Assembly: GCA_021323655.1 (NCBI GenBank)
Contig: JAJPKO010000045.1
Coordinates: forward strand, 1-64,000
DNA length: 64,000 bases
Direction: 5' to 3'
DNA from: Acidobacteriaceae bacterium
GTDB taxonomy: Bacteria > Acidobacteriota > Terriglobia > Terriglobales > Acidobacteriaceae
Part shown: in pieces, positions 1 through 8,914 of the stretch
Layout of the letters: every line of letters begins with the position of its first letter
Position numbering within the stretch: the stretch's first letter is position 1
Translations under genes and position numbers: made by a program
Notes under the pieces: model-generated
The model's input: only the letters and a program-made list of their open reading frames with translations
What the model was told of the DNA's origin: nothing
Database searches by the model: none

Positions 1-70
1 GCGCTTTAGGCGCAAGCAAGTCAGCGGGCCAGCGGTACTTCAATCGCCGGCCCGCAGGAAGATTAAAACG

Positions 71-388
71 ATGGTTGGACAAAGAATACGCATTCGGCTA
101 AAGGCCTATGACTACCGGGTGCTCGACACTTCGACGGGAGAAATCGTAGATACCGCGAAGCGCACGGGTGCACAGGTAGCCGGGCCGATTCCGTTGCCGA
201 CGATTAAGAACAAGTATTGCGTGCTGCGTTCGCCGCACGTGGACAAGAAATCACGCGAAGCCTTTGAGATTCGCACGCACAAGCGCCTGATTGACATTCT
301 TGAGCCGACCCAGCAGACGGTGGACGCTCTGATGAAGCTCGATCTTCCTGCGGGCGTGGACGTCGAAATCAAGGCATTCGAGAAATAG
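71..388 (+). CDS. rpsJ: 30S ribosomal protein S10
   Basis: Small-subunit protein S10 of the 30S head, which with NusB also takes part in transcription antitermination (family knowledge). The 105 residues match the usual length, and the S10 signature [17 protein letters not shown] is visible in the middle. The ATG is preceded by a GGAAGA-type ribosome binding site. It is the first gene of the long ribosomal cluster. The 70 bases upstream hold no gene I can see and are probably the spacer after a preceding gene such as tuf, which lies outside the window. Confidence 0.98.
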   Translation: MVGQRIRIRLKAYDYRVLDTSTGEIVDTAKRTGAQVAGPIPLPTIKNKYCVLRSPHVDKKSREAFEIRTHKRLIDILEPTQQTVDALMKLDLPAGVDVEIKAFEK

Positions 389-442
389 CAAACAACCCGG
401 CAGTGCGCCTGAGTTCCCGGCGCATGATGAGGAGAGAAGACC

Positions 443-1192
443 ATGGCAGTTACAGGAATTATCGGCAAAAAGATCGGCATGACTCAGGTTTTTGATGAGA
501 AGGGCGAAGTCCATCCGATCACCGTCCTCCAGGCGGGTCCCTGCGTGATTACGCAGCTCAAGACCGCCGCGAAAGATGGTTATGACGCGGCACAGATTGG
601 CCTGGTGGAGTTTGTGAAGGCCTCCAAAATCACCAAACCGATGCAGGGTCATTTTGCCAAGAGCAGCGTTCCGCCAGTCAAGCTGGTCAAGGAAGTTCCA
701 GTGGAACTGGCCAGCGCAAAGAAGACCGAAGACGGGCAAGAGAATGGCAATGGCCTGAAAGCGGGCGACAAAGTTCTCGTAGACATCTTCTCTGACGAGA
801 AGTATGTGGATGTCGTGGGGACGAGCAAGGGCCGTGGCTTCGCAGGCGTAGTTCGCCGCCACCGTTTCGGCGGCGGCCCCAAGTCTCACGGGCATATGTT
901 CCAGGTTCAGGGTTCGATTGGCGCATCGTCATTTCCTTCTCGTGTGTTCCCAGGGCAGCGCATGCCAGGGCACATGGGTGTAGACCGAATTACGGTCCGC
1001 AACCTGCGCATTCGCGGAATTGATCTGGATGAAAACCTCATCATGGTCGAGGGTGCTGTGCCGGGACCGCGCGACGGATATGTTGTGATCTCAAAGGCCA
1101 AGGCCCCGCCACGTGAGCGCCGTGGATTTGCAGGGTCGGGCACAGTGGATCCGCTGAAGGCTTCCAAGAAGGCTTCAGCAAAGAAGAAATAG
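443..1192 (+). CDS. rplC: 50S ribosomal protein L3
   Basis: L3 binds 23S rRNA near the peptidyl-transferase centre and is an early assembly protein. The N-terminus [17 protein letters not shown] and the central block GGGPKSHGH are typical. At 249 residues it is longer than the usual ~210. The extra length is a charged insert around residues 92-107 and a basic Lys/Ala tail, a feature also seen here in L22 and L29. It follows rpsJ by 54 nt with GAGGAGAGAAG before the ATG, and is followed by a ~118-nt spacer carrying an inverted repeat. Confidence 0.98.
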   Translation: MAVTGIIGKKIGMTQVFDEKGEVHPITVLQAGPCVITQLKTAAKDGYDAAQIGLVEFVKASKITKPMQGHFAKSSVPPVKLVKEVPVELASAKKTEDGQENGNGLKAGDKVLVDIFSDEKYVDVVGTSKGRGFAGVVRRHRFGGGPKSHGHMFQVQGSIGASSFPSRVFPGQRMPGHMGVDRITVRNLRIRGIDLDENLIMVEGAVPGPRDGYVVISKAKAPPRERRGFAGSGTVDPLKASKKASAKKK

Positions 1193-1201
1193 CAAGCGAG
1201 C

Positions 1202-1304
1202 GGCGCATGGCGCGCCGTCGGCAAGTCAGCAAGTCTGCAGTCAGCGAAATCAAAAAAAGCTGACTCGCTGACCGAAGGGTTGACTGGCCGACTAGCTGAA
1301 AGAG
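1202..1304 (+). repeat. imperfect inverted-repeat spacer rplC-rplD
   Basis: The spacer is built from repeated words such as GTCAGC, GCTGAC and GACTGGC. AGTCAGC at 1239-1245 pairs perfectly with GCTGACT at 1259-1265, and further partial pairings flank it. No coding frame is apparent. It resembles the low-complexity palindromic spacers found elsewhere in this cluster, with a somewhat different word set. It would lie inside the operon mRNA just upstream of rplD. Confidence 0.6.
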
Positions 1305-1310
1305 AAGACA

Positions 1311-1979
1311 ATGGCAAACATTGACGTATTCGATCTCGGCGGACAGAAGGTAGGCTCTCTTGAGCTGGCCGACGAAGTCTTTGCTCCGAGCAATGTAAAT
1401 GAGGCGCTTCTATGGGAAGCGGTCAAGCATTATCGCGCCTCGCTGCGCCAGGGCACGCACGCGACCAAGAACCGCAAGCTGGTCTCAGGTTCTGGTAAGA
1501 AGCTCTGGAAGCAGAAGGGGACAGGCCGCGCCCGTATTGGCTCGGTTCGTTCGCCGTTGTGGCGGCATGGCGGGACCGTGCATGGCCCGCAGCCCCGGTC
1601 GTATGACTATGCCTTCCCGAAGAAGAAGTTGCTGGGCGCATTGCGTGCAGCGCTTGCGGCCAAGCTGCAGGACGGACAGTTGGTCGTAGTCGAGAGCCTG
1701 GAGATGAAGGAGCCCAAAACCAAGCTCTACCGTCAGGCGCTCAACAAGCTGGAAGCCAAAAAGACCGCGCTTCTGGTGGAAAACAGCAAGGAGCTCGGCC
1801 CGAATGTAATTCTCGGTGCGCGCAACCTGAAGGGCGTGGAGCTTGTGCTCAATAATGAAGTGCATCCCTATGACCTGCTGCGTTATGAGCGTGCCATCTT
1901 CTCGCGGCCCGCGCTTGAGCAGTTGCAGGAAGTACTGAAGAAGACAGTTTCCCGGCGCAGAAAGGCGGAGGTGGCCTAA
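1311..1979 (+). CDS. rplD: 50S ribosomal protein L4
   Basis: L4 lines the polypeptide exit tunnel with its extended loop and in some bacteria autoregulates its own operon. Seen here are the loop region KQKGTGRARIGSVRSPLWRHGG and the following FPKKK segment, both characteristic of L4, in a protein of 222 residues (usual length about 205-220). The ATG follows GAAAGAGAAGACA, a purine-rich ribosome binding site. The stop codon overlaps the rplW start by one base (TAATG), so translation of the two genes is probably coupled. Confidence 0.98.
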   Translation: MANIDVFDLGGQKVGSLELADEVFAPSNVNEALLWEAVKHYRASLRQGTHATKNRKLVSGSGKKLWKQKGTGRARIGSVRSPLWRHGGTVHGPQPRSYDYAFPKKKLLGALRAALAAKLQDGQLVVVESLEMKEPKTKLYRQALNKLEAKKTALLVENSKELGPNVILGARNLKGVELVLNNEVHPYDLLRYERAIFSRPALEQLQEVLKKTVSRRRKAEVA

Positions 1980-2272
1980 TGCCAACAACCTACACAGTGA
2001 TTCGTCGTCCCCTCATCACCGAGCGCGCGCTTGGAGCGAAAGAGACCGAGGGTACTCTGGTGTTCGAGGTTGCGCCGAAAGCGACCAAGACCGAAATCAG
2101 GCAGGCAGTGGAAGCACTTTTCAAGGTGAAGGTCTCTGCTGTCCGCACGGCAAACTATCCGGGCAAGGAGCGCCGTCGCGGCCGCTTCGCCGGATATCGG
2201 CCTGACTGGAAAAAGGCATACGTTCGTTTAAAAGCTGGCGAGAAGATGCCGGAGTACGTTGACAACCTGTAA
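1979..2272 (+). CDS. rplW: 50S ribosomal protein L23
   Basis: L23 sits at the tunnel exit and is the docking site for trigger factor and the signal recognition particle. The N-terminus YTVIRRPLITERA and the later segment GRFAGYRPDWKKAYV are diagnostic, and the 97-residue length is normal. The start overlaps the rplD stop by one base, indicating coupling. An ~80-nt spacer precedes rplB. Confidence 0.98.
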   Translation: MPTTYTVIRRPLITERALGAKETEGTLVFEVAPKATKTEIRQAVEALFKVKVSAVRTANYPGKERRRGRFAGYRPDWKKAYVRLKAGEKMPEYVDNL

Positions 2273-2354
2273 CAGCGCACAAAGTACAGAGCTCAGGAAA
2301 ATGATCTGAGCAGGCGCTGGCGTAAGTCAGCCAGCGGTTAGAGAGAAGATTACG

Positions 2355-3179
2355 ATGCCGATCAAGACATACAGACCGATCACGCCAACGCTGCGGTTTC
2401 AGACCACGCTGGTGAATGACGACATCACGACAGACAAGCCGCACAAGCCGCTGCTCGTCATCCGGCAGCGCACCGGCGGACGCCGCAATTCCGGCGATCT
2501 GACCATCCGCCATCATGGCGGCGGCCACAAGAAGAAGCTGCGCCTGATTGACTTCAAGCGCGACAAGTTCGGTGTTCCCGGCAAAGTCGCCACCATCGAG
2601 TATGATCCGAACCGCTCCTCGCGCATTGCCCTCATCAGCTATGCTGACGGCGAGAAGCGCTACATTATCCAGCCAGTGGGCTTGAAAGTAGGCATGACCG
2701 TCATGAGCGGTCCTGATGCCGACATTCTGGTGGGCAATGCTCTTCCGCTTCGGAACATCCCCGCCGGTACCACCGTCCACAATGTGGAACTTCGCCCGGG
2801 AAAGGGCGCGCAGATGGCGCGTTCGGCCGGCGCGCAGGTGCAGCTGGTCGCGAAGGAAGGCGATTATGCTCTGCTGAAGTTGCCTTCCGGTGAAACCCGC
2901 AAGGTCCTGGTGGACTGCATGGCGACGATCGGCCAGGTGGGCAATACCGACCATGAAAATGTCGCGATCGGCAAGGCGGGACGCAATCGCTGGAAGGGTA
3001 TTCGTCCGACCAACCGTGGTGTTTCGATGAACCCAGTGGACCACCCGCATGGCGGTGGTGAGGGCAAGACCTCTGGTGGACGCCACCCGGTCACCCCATG
3101 GGGACAGCCTACTCGCGGATACAAGACCCGCAACAACAAGCGGACGGATGCATTTATCGTCAGCCGCCGCAGCAAGTAG
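2355..3179 (+). CDS. rplB: 50S ribosomal protein L2
   Basis: L2 is a primary 23S rRNA binder required for subunit association and peptidyl transfer. It has 274 residues, the standard length, and shows the conserved C-terminal block [14 protein letters not shown] with the functionally important histidine, followed by RHPVTPWG. The segment [20 protein letters not shown] near the N-terminus is also typical. It is read from ATG after GAGAGAAGA, and rpsS follows 23 nt downstream. Confidence 0.99.
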   Translation: MPIKTYRPITPTLRFQTTLVNDDITTDKPHKPLLVIRQRTGGRRNSGDLTIRHHGGGHKKKLRLIDFKRDKFGVPGKVATIEYDPNRSSRIALISYADGEKRYIIQPVGLKVGMTVMSGPDADILVGNALPLRNIPAGTTVHNVELRPGKGAQMARSAGAQVQLVAKEGDYALLKLPSGETRKVLVDCMATIGQVGNTDHENVAIGKAGRNRWKGIRPTNRGVSMNPVDHPHGGGEGKTSGGRHPVTPWGQPTRGYKTRNNKRTDAFIVSRRSK

Positions 3180-3202
3180 CAGCTAGGAGCTAAAGAGGTT
3201 TT

Positions 3203-3490
3203 ATGGCACGGTCAACAAAAAAAGGCCCGTTTGCAGACGGGCACTTGCTGGAAAAAATCGAAGGGCTGAACCGGGCGAATGACAAGAAGGTTGTCCGTAC
3301 CTGGTCCCGCCGCTCGACCATCCACCCAGAGTTTGTGGGGCACACCATCGCGGTCCATAATGGCAAGAAATTTGTGCCGGTTTATGTGACCGAAAACATG
3401 GTAGGGCACAAGCTCGGTGAGTTTGCGGCAACGCGCACGTTCAAGGGGCACTCGGCAAAGGCCGCGGAAACTACGGCGAAGGCCAAGTAG
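3203..3490 (+). CDS. rpsS: 30S ribosomal protein S19
   Basis: S19 lies in the 30S head and contacts S13 and the A-site tRNA. The 95-residue sequence starts [15 protein letters not shown] and contains [30 protein letters not shown] and [16 protein letters not shown], all classic for S19 (shown here only as landmarks). An AGAGG-type ribosome binding site precedes the ATG. It is separated from rplV by 27 nt. Confidence 0.99.
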   Translation: MARSTKKGPFADGHLLEKIEGLNRANDKKVVRTWSRRSTIHPEFVGHTIAVHNGKKFVPVYVTENMVGHKLGEFAATRTFKGHSAKAAETTAKAK

Positions 3491-3517
3491 AGAATTTAGA
3501 AGGTTTGAGGCAAGCCA

Positions 3518-4030
3518 ATGCAATTGGATACACGGGAATTCCGGGCTGAAGCGCGCTTCCAGCGGGTATCACCGCAGAAGGCGCGGCTGGTGCTCGATCT
3601 GATTAAGGGCCGCGGCGTCGAGGAAGCGCTGAATACGGTGGCCTTCACCAGGAAGGCGGTCGCTCCCATGGTGGAGAAGGTTCTGCGTTCCGCCATCCAG
3701 AACGCGAATTATCTCAGCCAGGAGCAGGGACTTGACGTGGATGTAGACAATCTTTACGTCAAGCAGGCGCTCGCGAATGAGGGACCGCGGATGAAGCGTA
3801 TTCGCCCGGCTCCGATGGGCCGCGCTTATCGCTACCAGCGCCGCCTGGCCCACATTGTGATTTCAGTCGCGGAGCGTACGCAGGAAGGCCTGGTCCAGAA
3901 AGTGGAAGCTGAGTCCGCGCCTGCTGCCCCGGCAAAGAAAACGGCAGCAAAGAAGAAGGCTCCGGCAAAGAAGGCCGCAGTGAAAAAGACGGCAGCAAAG
4001 AAAACTGCCTCCAAAAAGAAGGCTGAGTAG
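3518..4030 (+). CDS. rplV: 50S ribosomal protein L22 with long basic tail
   Basis: L22 contacts all 23S rRNA domains and its hairpin lines the exit tunnel next to L4. Residues 1-125 are an ordinary L22, including [17 protein letters not shown] and the tunnel hairpin [17 protein letters not shown]. Residues about 131-170 form an added tail made almost only of Lys, Ala and Pro (for example [18 protein letters not shown]), like a histone H1 tail. The total of 170 residues compares with ~110 in Escherichia coli. The stop lies 16 nt before rpsC. Confidence 0.98.
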   Translation: MQLDTREFRAEARFQRVSPQKARLVLDLIKGRGVEEALNTVAFTRKAVAPMVEKVLRSAIQNANYLSQEQGLDVDVDNLYVKQALANEGPRMKRIRPAPMGRAYRYQRRLAHIVISVAERTQEGLVQKVEAESAPAAPAKKTAAKKKAPAKKAAVKKTAAKKTASKKKAE

Positions 4031-4046
4031 GGGGCGAGAGGAAACT

Positions 4047-4718
4047 ATGGGACAGAAAGTCCATCCTTACGGATTTCGAATCGGCGTAAACAAGCCATGG
4101 CGTTCGCGCTGGTTTGTCGAGCGTGACTATGACAAGCTGCTCGTCGAAGATGTCCAGCTCAAGAAAGAGCTCAAGGACAAGCTGAAGGCCGCAGGCGTAA
4201 GCTCGGTGGAAATTGAGCGCCCGGGAAATAAACTGCGCATCATCATCCGCACCGCGCGTCCCGGCATCATCATCGGGCGCAAGGGCGCTGAGATCGAGAA
4301 GCTGAAAGTAGACCTGCAGAAGCGCACGAACCGCGAAGTCTTCATTGACATTCTCGAAGTCAACAAGCCTGAGCTGGATGCGCAGCTGGTGGCCGAGAAC
4401 ATTGCCCTCCAGCTGGAGAAGCGTGTCGGCTTCCGCCGTGCGATGCGCAAAGCAGTGGATTCCGCACTGCGCTTTGGCTGCAAGGGAATCAAGGTGCGCG
4501 TTTCGGGCCGCCTGAATGGCGCTGAAATCGCCCGCTCCGAGTGGTATCTGCAAGGACGTTTGCCGCTACACACGCTGCGCGCGGACATTGATTACGGATT
4601 CGCGGAAGCGCGTACCACCTATGGTGTCATCGGCGTCAAGACGTGGATCTACCGCGGCGACATTTACCAGCAGAAGCGGCGCGAGCCACAGGCTGCGGTT
4701 GGAACATCAGTATTTTAA
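4047..4718 (+). CDS. rpsC: 30S ribosomal protein S3
   Basis: S3 forms part of the mRNA entry channel with S4 and S5 and contributes to helicase activity there. It starts [14 protein letters not shown], carries a KH domain with [14 protein letters not shown] at about residues 70-83, and has the C-terminal S3 domain with [20 protein letters not shown]. The 223-residue length is usual. The ATG has a GAGAGGAAAC ribosome binding site. The stop is followed by an 82-nt spacer of palindromic words. Confidence 0.99.
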   Translation: MGQKVHPYGFRIGVNKPWRSRWFVERDYDKLLVEDVQLKKELKDKLKAAGVSSVEIERPGNKLRIIIRTARPGIIIGRKGAEIEKLKVDLQKRTNREVFIDILEVNKPELDAQLVAENIALQLEKRVGFRRAMRKAVDSALRFGCKGIKVRVSGRLNGAEIARSEWYLQGRLPLHTLRADIDYGFAEARTTYGVIGVKTWIYRGDIYQQKRREPQAAVGTSVF

Positions 4719-4798
4719 AAAGGCACAGCGCTCAGGGCGCAGGGCACAGAAAACCGAGACCTGAAACCTGAGACCTGAGAACTGATTTGAGGGTTTCA
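4719..4798 (+). repeat. CAGGGC-family repeat spacer rpsC-rplP
   Basis: This spacer contains GGCACAGCGCTCAGGGCG followed by repeats of ACCTGA/CCTGAG words. The first arm is close to the reverse complement of the segment CGCCCTGAGCACTGTGCC found in the rpoA-rplQ spacer, so the two spacers carry the same element in opposite orientation. There is no open frame of interest. A GAGGG motif at its 3' end supplies the rplP ribosome binding site. Confidence 0.6.
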
Positions 4799-4800
4799 TT

Positions 4801-5238
4801 ATGTTGATGCCAAAGAAGGTCAAGTATCGCAAGCAGCAGAAGGGCAAGATGCGCGGCAAGGCCTGGCGCGGATCCGAGCTGTCATTTGGCGACTACGGCC
4901 TGAAAGTCATGGAGTGCGGCTACATTACGGACCGCCAGATCGAGGCCAGCCGTATTGCGATGACGCGTTTTATCAAGCGTGGCGGCAAGGTCTGGATCCG
5001 GCTCTTCCCGGACAAGCCAATCACCAAGAAGCCGGCCGAAGTCCGAATGGGTTCCGGCAAGGGACCGCTCGATCACTGGGTGGCAGTTGTTCGCCCCGGC
5101 AAGATCCTGTTTGAGATGGAAGGCGTTGCGCCGGACATTGCACAGGAAGCGATGCGCCTGGCTTCGAACAAGCTGCCGCTGAAGACGCGTTTTGTTCAAC
5201 GCCATACCGTGCAGGCAGCTGCGTCGGCCAGCAAGTAA
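4801..5238 (+). CDS. rplP: 50S ribosomal protein L16
   Basis: L16 organises the A-site side of the large subunit. Typical segments are [36 protein letters not shown] and [17 protein letters not shown]. It has 145 residues, near the usual 136-144. Two in-frame ATGs exist; the first is preferred because GAGGG lies at good distance upstream, while the second (two codons later) would give the more common MPKK N-terminus. Confidence 0.98.
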   Translation: MLMPKKVKYRKQQKGKMRGKAWRGSELSFGDYGLKVMECGYITDRQIEASRIAMTRFIKRGGKVWIRLFPDKPITKKPAEVRMGSGKGPLDHWVAVVRPGKILFEMEGVAPDIAQEAMRLASNKLPLKTRFVQRHTVQAAASASK

Positions 5239-5298
5239 CAAGATTTGTGGGAGACGCGGCTTTCATGGGCCGTTGTCCCGGAGAGAAGACGAAAAGAA

Positions 5299-5574
5299 AT
5301 GGAACTGGAAAAGATCCGCAACCTGAGCGACAGCGAGCTGCGTGTTGAGGAGCAGAAAGCGGGCGAGCAGCTCTTCCGCCTGCGCTTTCAGGCCAAGCTC
5401 GGCCAGACCGAAGGTGTGAAGAAGCTGCGCGAGCTCAAGAAAGACATCGCGCGTATCAAGACCATTGCGCGCGAGCGCGAGCTGGGCCTGCATGGCAACG
5501 CTCCCAAGGCCGAATCCGAAGCACCCGCCAAGCTGGCGAGGAAGAAGAAGTCCACCAAAAAGGAGGCTCGCTAA
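5299..5574 (+). CDS. rpmC: 50S ribosomal protein L29
   Basis: L29 is a small helical-hairpin protein near the tunnel exit beside L23. The start chosen is the ATG giving MELEKIRNLSDSEL, preceded by GGAGAGAAGACGAAAAGAA; an upstream in-frame ATG would add 18 residues with no family support. Of the 91 residues the first ~65 are a normal L29 (LRFQAKLGQTEGVKKLRELKKDIARIKT in pieces). The rest is a Lys/Ala-rich tail, echoing the tails of L3 and L22. Only 3 nt separate it from rpsQ. Confidence 0.97.
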   Translation: MELEKIRNLSDSELRVEEQKAGEQLFRLRFQAKLGQTEGVKKLRELKKDIARIKTIARERELGLHGNAPKAESEAPAKLARKKKSTKKEAR

Positions 5575-5577
5575 ACC

Positions 5578-5895
5578 ATGGCGACAGCAACACAGAGCGA
5601 GACCCAGAAAGAATCGCGCCGCAACGAGAAGGTCGGCACCGTCGTTTCCACCAAAATGCAGAAGACCATTGTCGTGGAAGTGGAGATGCGCAAGGCGCAC
5701 CCGAAATACAAGCGCATCGTGCGGATGAGCAAGAAGTTTTATGCGCATGACGAGCAGAATTCAGCGCGCGTGGGCGACATGGTCCGTATCCGCGAGACCC
5801 GCCCGCTGAGCAAGCTGAAGCGCTGGCAGTTGGAAGAGATTGTCCGCCGCTCGGCCCTGGCGCAGGTAGAAGAGACAGTACCGGCCGCCGAGTAG
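5578..5895 (+). CDS. rpsQ: 30S ribosomal protein S17
   Basis: S17 is a primary 16S rRNA binder with an OB fold. The segments [28 protein letters not shown] and [18 protein letters not shown] identify it. It has 105 residues with an N-terminal extension of about 15 residues rich in Gln, Thr and Ser ahead of the core. The ATG lies 3 nt after the rpmC stop, where AAAAGGAGG inside the end of rpmC provides the ribosome binding site, so the pair is probably coupled. Confidence 0.98.
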   Translation: MATATQSETQKESRRNEKVGTVVSTKMQKTIVVEVEMRKAHPKYKRIVRMSKKFYAHDEQNSARVGDMVRIRETRPLSKLKRWQLEEIVRRSALAQVEETVPAAE

Positions 5896-5928
5896 GCCGC
5901 CACTAAGAAGCAGTAAGGAGAGATCACG

Positions 5929-6300
5929 ATGGCAGTGCAGATGAGAACCATGCTTGAGGTCGCCGACAATTCCGGTGCGCGCAAGCTGCAGATGATCCTG
6001 CCGCTGGGTGGCGCAAGCGGCAAGAAGGCCGGACTGGGCGACGTGATTACCGCCGCCGTCAAGGAAGCCTCGCCGGATGGCCAGGTCAAGAAGGGCAAAG
6101 TGGTCAAGGCAGTGGTTGTTCGCACCCGCAAGGAAACGCGCCGTCGCGACGGCACATACATCCGTTTTGATTCCAATGCCGCCGTGCTCATCAATGAGGC
6201 CGGCGAGCCTGTAGGAACGCGCGTTTTTGGCCCTGTGGCACGCGAACTGCGTGAAAAGAAGTTTTTGAAGATTGTTTCGCTCGCTCCCGAAGTTCTTTAA
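5929..6300 (+). CDS. rplN: 50S ribosomal protein L14
   Basis: L14 sits at the subunit interface, forms bridge B8 and is the target of ribosome silencing factor Rsf[17 protein letters not shown] near the N-terminus and the C-terminal [23 protein letters not shown] are diagnostic, and the 123-residue length is standard. It is read from ATG after AAGGAGAGATCACG, one of the strongest ribosome binding sites in the cluster. Confidence 0.99.
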   Translation: MAVQMRTMLEVADNSGARKLQMILPLGGASGKKAGLGDVITAAVKEASPDGQVKKGKVVKAVVVRTRKETRRRDGTYIRFDSNAAVLINEAGEPVGTRVFGPVARELREKKFLKIVSLAPEVL

Positions 6301-6327
6301 TTTCAGGGCGCAGATAAAGGAACCATT

Positions 6328-6654
6328 ATGAGTTTGAACATTCAGCGCAATGACACGGTAGAAGTGATTGCAGGCAGCGACAAAGGCAAGCGCGGCCGGG
6401 TGCTGCGTGTCTTTCCGGGCGAAGACCGGGTCCTGGTCGAGCATGTGCGCGTGGTAAAGAAAAATGTCCGCCCCAATCCGCAGCGCAATATCAAGGGCGG
6501 CATTGCCGAGCAGGAAGCGCCATTGCACATTTCCAATGTGCTCCTGGTCTGCCCCAGCTGCGGTCCTACGCGCGTAGGACATAAGTTGGAAGGCGACACC
6601 AAAGTTCGTGTCTGCCGCAAGTGCGGACAGACACTGGCGCCCAAAAAGAAGTAA
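6328..6654 (+). CDS. rplX: 50S ribosomal protein L24
   Basis: L24 is an assembly initiator that binds the 5' end of 23S rRNA. The KOW motif lies in DTVEVIAGSDKGKRGRVLRV at the N-terminus. The C-terminal half keeps a CPSC...CRKC zinc-ribbon-like pair seen in many bacterial L24 proteins. It has 108 residues, the normal length. AAAGGA precedes the ATG. A 108-nt spacer with a strong hairpin separates it from rplE. Confidence 0.98.
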   Translation: MSLNIQRNDTVEVIAGSDKGKRGRVLRVFPGEDRVLVEHVRVVKKNVRPNPQRNIKGGIAEQEAPLHISNVLLVCPSCGPTRVGHKLEGDTKVRVCRKCGQTLAPKKK

Positions 6655-6656
6655 TC

Positions 6657-6691
6657 GTCCAGGCGCGCCGAAGGCGCGAGTGCCTGGACGG
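6657..6691 (+). other. strong hairpin in rplX-rplE spacer
   Basis: CGTCCAGGC (6657-6665) pairs perfectly with GCCTGGACG (6683-6691), and inside it GCGCC pairs with GGCGC around a GAA loop. The hairpin starts two bases after the rplX stop. There is no T-run after it, so it is more likely an mRNA processing or stability element, or an attenuator, than a full terminator. The operon clearly continues beyond it. Confidence 0.55.
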
Positions 6692-6762
6692 CCAGTCTCT
6701 CCGTAACGGTACACGGTGGAAGCACCAATCCGAGACCGGAGAAGAAAAGAGAAGAAGCAGAA

Positions 6763-7311
6763 ATGGCAGCAAGGCTGAAAGACAAGTATCAGAAGGAAAT
6801 CAAGCCGGCCCTCCAGAAGGAGCTTGGCCTTGAGAACGCAATGGCAGTTCCGCGGATCGAAAAGATTGTCCTGAACATGGGCCTGGGTGAGGCCACTCAG
6901 AACAACAAGCTGCTCGACCCGCTCGTTGCCGACCTGACAGCCATCACCGGGCAGAAGCCCGTTCTGACCAAGGCCAAGAAGTCCATTGCCGCCTTCAAGG
7001 TCCGTGCAGGCATGTCCATCGGCGCCATGGTTACGTTGCGTGGCGATGCGATGTACGAGTTTCTCGACCGCCTGATTTCCATTGCGCTGCCCCGTGTGCG
7101 CGACTTCCGCGGCGTTTCCACCCGCAGCTTCGATGGCCGCGGAAACTATACGCTCGGATTGCGCGACCAGTTGATCTTCGCTGAAATTGATTATGCGAAG
7201 GTGGAAAAGCTGAAGGGCATGAACGTCACCATTGTGACGACTGCGAAAGACGACAACTCGGCACGCGCGCTGCTCCGGCAGTTCGGTATGCCATTCCGCC
7301 AGTCGGCATAA
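6763..7311 (+). CDS. rplE: 50S ribosomal protein L5
   Basis: L5 belongs to the central protuberance and binds 5S rRNA with L18. [34 protein letters not shown] and [20 protein letters not shown] are L5 landmarks, and 182 residues is the normal length. The ATG follows GAGAAGAAGCAGAA. rpsN follows after 21 nt. Confidence 0.99.
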   Translation: MAARLKDKYQKEIKPALQKELGLENAMAVPRIEKIVLNMGLGEATQNNKLLDPLVADLTAITGQKPVLTKAKKSIAAFKVRAGMSIGAMVTLRGDAMYEFLDRLISIALPRVRDFRGVSTRSFDGRGNYTLGLRDQLIFAEIDYAKVEKLKGMNVTIVTTAKDDNSARALLRQFGMPFRQSA

Positions 7312-7332
7312 GGAATCGAGGATTTAGAGACT

Positions 7333-7518
7333 ATGTCAACCACTGCAAAGCGAGTCAAAGACGCCCGCAAGCCGAAGTTTTCTTCCCGCAAGCACAACCG
7401 CTGCAAGTTGTGTGGACGTCCGCGCGCATATCTGCGCAAGTTCGGCATGTGCCGTCTGTGCTTCCGTCAGCTGGCGCTCAAGGGGGAGATTCCCGGAGTC
7501 GTGAAGTCCAGCTGGTAA
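7333..7518 (+). CDS. rpsN: 30S ribosomal protein S14, zinc-binding type
   Basis: S14 is a 30S head protein. This is the short zinc-type (61 residues) with C24-x2-C27 and C40-x2-C43 around the loop [12 protein letters not shown], as opposed to the ~100-residue zinc-free type induced in some bacteria under zinc limitation. It lies between rplE and rpsH as usual. The N-terminus [16 protein letters not shown] is basic. The following 119-nt spacer contains two small hairpins (GACC/GGTC and CTCTGA/TCAGAG). Confidence 0.98.
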   Translation: MSTTAKRVKDARKPKFSSRKHNRCKLCGRPRAYLRKFGMCRLCFRQLALKGEIPGVVKSSW

Positions 7519-7637
7519 GATGCTGACCGCGCCTGGTAAACGCGCCTCGGCGCAAACACTTTTTTGACCTTTGGGTCAGAGCCATTCCCGCAGGTTCTCT
7601 GAAAAAATCAGAGCGAACGGGGGATGAAGGAGAAACG

Positions 7638-8036
7638 ATGAGCTTTACCGATCCAGTAGCAGATTTTCTGACGCGCCTGCGCAACGCGATCCGTGCGCGC
7701 CACCAAAAGCTGGATGTTCCGGCCTCTAAACTGAAGACCGAGATTGCCCGCATCCTGAAGGAAGAGGGCTATATCGCCAACTACAAGACCTCGGAAGAAA
7801 ATGGCCGCAATATTCTGCGCGTGTACCTCAAGTACGGCTCGAACAACGAGGCTGCCATTCGCGACCTTTCCCGCGTGTCTCGCCCCGGCTGCCGTGTGTA
7901 TGTCGGACGCGATGAAATCAAGCGCGTTCAGGGTGGACTCGGCATCAACATCCTCACCACCCCCCGCGGCGTTATGACGGGAAAACAGGCCCGCAAAGAA
8001 GGTGTTGGCGGCGAGATTCTCTGCGAAGTCTGGTAG
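7638..8036 (+). CDS. rpsH: 30S ribosomal protein S8
   Basis: S8 binds helix 21 of 16S rRNA and in enterobacteria represses the spc operon by binding its mRNA. MSFTDPVADFLTRLRNAIRA at the N-terminus and GVMTGKQARKEGVGGEILCEVW at the C-terminus mark it; 132 residues is normal. It is read from ATG after GAAGGAGAAACG. The gene is followed by an unusually long 216-nt spacer with hairpins before rplF. Confidence 0.99.
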   Translation: MSFTDPVADFLTRLRNAIRARHQKLDVPASKLKTEIARILKEEGYIANYKTSEENGRNILRVYLKYGSNNEAAIRDLSRVSRPGCRVYVGRDEIKRVQGGLGINILTTPRGVMTGKQARKEGVGGEILCEVW

Positions 8037-8133
8037 TAAGACCGGGCCGCGCCGGGCGGACGCGCTTCGTGCGGTTCCTGCCTGGTGGAGGGGCTGTCAC
8101 AGAGTGAAGGCTTCATAGGAGTTCAGGTGGAAC

Positions 8134-8188
8134 CATCGGGGCTTCAGCCCGATGAATGAAGTTGGAAAACAAGGGGGCTTCGGCCCCG
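8134..8188 (+). repeat. palindromic hairpins, REP-like, rpsH-rplF spacer
   Basis: Two hairpins lie in the long rpsH-rplF spacer. The first is CATCGGGGC-TTCA-GCCCGATG (8134-8154) with one bulged G. The second is GGGGC-TTCG-GCCCC (8174-8187) with the very stable UUCG tetraloop. The core GGCTTCAGCC of the first is the exact reverse complement of the core GGCTGAAGCC of the element near 24650, which suggests a dispersed REP-like family. Confidence 0.55.
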
Positions 8189-8252
8189 GGTTTAACAGGC
8201 TGCAGTGGAACGCCCTCACCGGCGGGACTCGCAAGCCCAAAAGGATTCAGAA

Positions 8253-8792
8253 ATGTCACGTATTGGTAAGAAGCCGATTCCGTTGCCGCAGGGTGTGAAG
8301 TATTCCGTGAAGGGCAACACGGTCCTGGTTGAGGGCCCAAAGGGAAAGATCGAACAGGTCATTCCTTCCGGCATCAAGCTTGAAACAAAAGATGGACACA
8401 TCATCGCCGAGCGCGAGAGTGATTCTCAGGCCGCAATCCATGGCCTGACCCGTGCTCTGGTGGCAAATGCGGTTGAAGGCGTAACCAAGGGCTGGTCCAA
8501 GGACCTCGACATCGTCGGCATCGGTTACCGTGTGGAAATGAAAGGCAAGGACACCGTGGTGTTCACGCTGGGCTATTCCCACCCGATCGAATTCCCGCTG
8601 CCCACCGGCATCACCGCAGCGATTGATTCGAAGCAGACCCGCATCACCATCAGCGGCATTGATCGACAGAAAGTCGGCCAGGTGGCTGCTGATATGCGCA
8701 CTCTTCGTAAGCCCGACCCCTACAAAAACAAGGGCGTGCGTTATGCGGGCGAGAAGCTGAAGAAGAAGGCTGGTAAGGCCGGAGCGAAGTAA
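8253..8792 (+). CDS. rplF: 50S ribosomal protein L6
   Basis: L6 lies near the factor-binding region of the 50S subunit. The start selected gives [15 protein letters not shown], preceded by AAAAGGATTCAGAA; an upstream in-frame ATG would add 16 residues inside the repeat-bearing spacer and is unlikely. It has 179 residues with the usual C-terminal [22 protein letters not shown]. The internal pair of L6 repeats is normal in length. Confidence 0.98.
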   Translation: MSRIGKKPIPLPQGVKYSVKGNTVLVEGPKGKIEQVIPSGIKLETKDGHIIAERESDSQAAIHGLTRALVANAVEGVTKGWSKDLDIVGIGYRVEMKGKDTVVFTLGYSHPIEFPLPTGITAAIDSKQTRITISGIDRQKVGQVAADMRTLRKPDPYKNKGVRYAGEKLKKKAGKAGAK

Positions 8793-8794
8793 GT

Positions 8795-8860
8795 AGTTAG
8801 TTGTTGGTCGCCAGTCCCCGGCATCTCAGGCTGATAACTGGGGACTGACAACTAAGAGCT
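8795..8860 (+). repeat. AGTTGTTGG-family inverted repeat, rplF-rplR spacer
   Basis: The left arm reads TTAGTTGTTGGT then CCAGTCCCC. The right arm reads GGGGACTGACAACTAA, close to the reverse complement. The arms can form an imperfect hairpin about 20 bp long around a ~20-nt loop. The same words return in the spacers after rpmD, infA, rpmJ and rpsD. No protein is encoded. Confidence 0.65.
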
Positions 8861-8914
8861 GTTTGTCCCGAACGTGGCTGCAGGGCGGTCACGCTGTTAG
8901 GAAGGAAAAAAATC

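Noticed and set aside
2121-3086. A 321-codon minus-strand frame opposite rplB
   Set aside because: Ribosomal protein genes with strong codon bias give long antisense frames; no family match.
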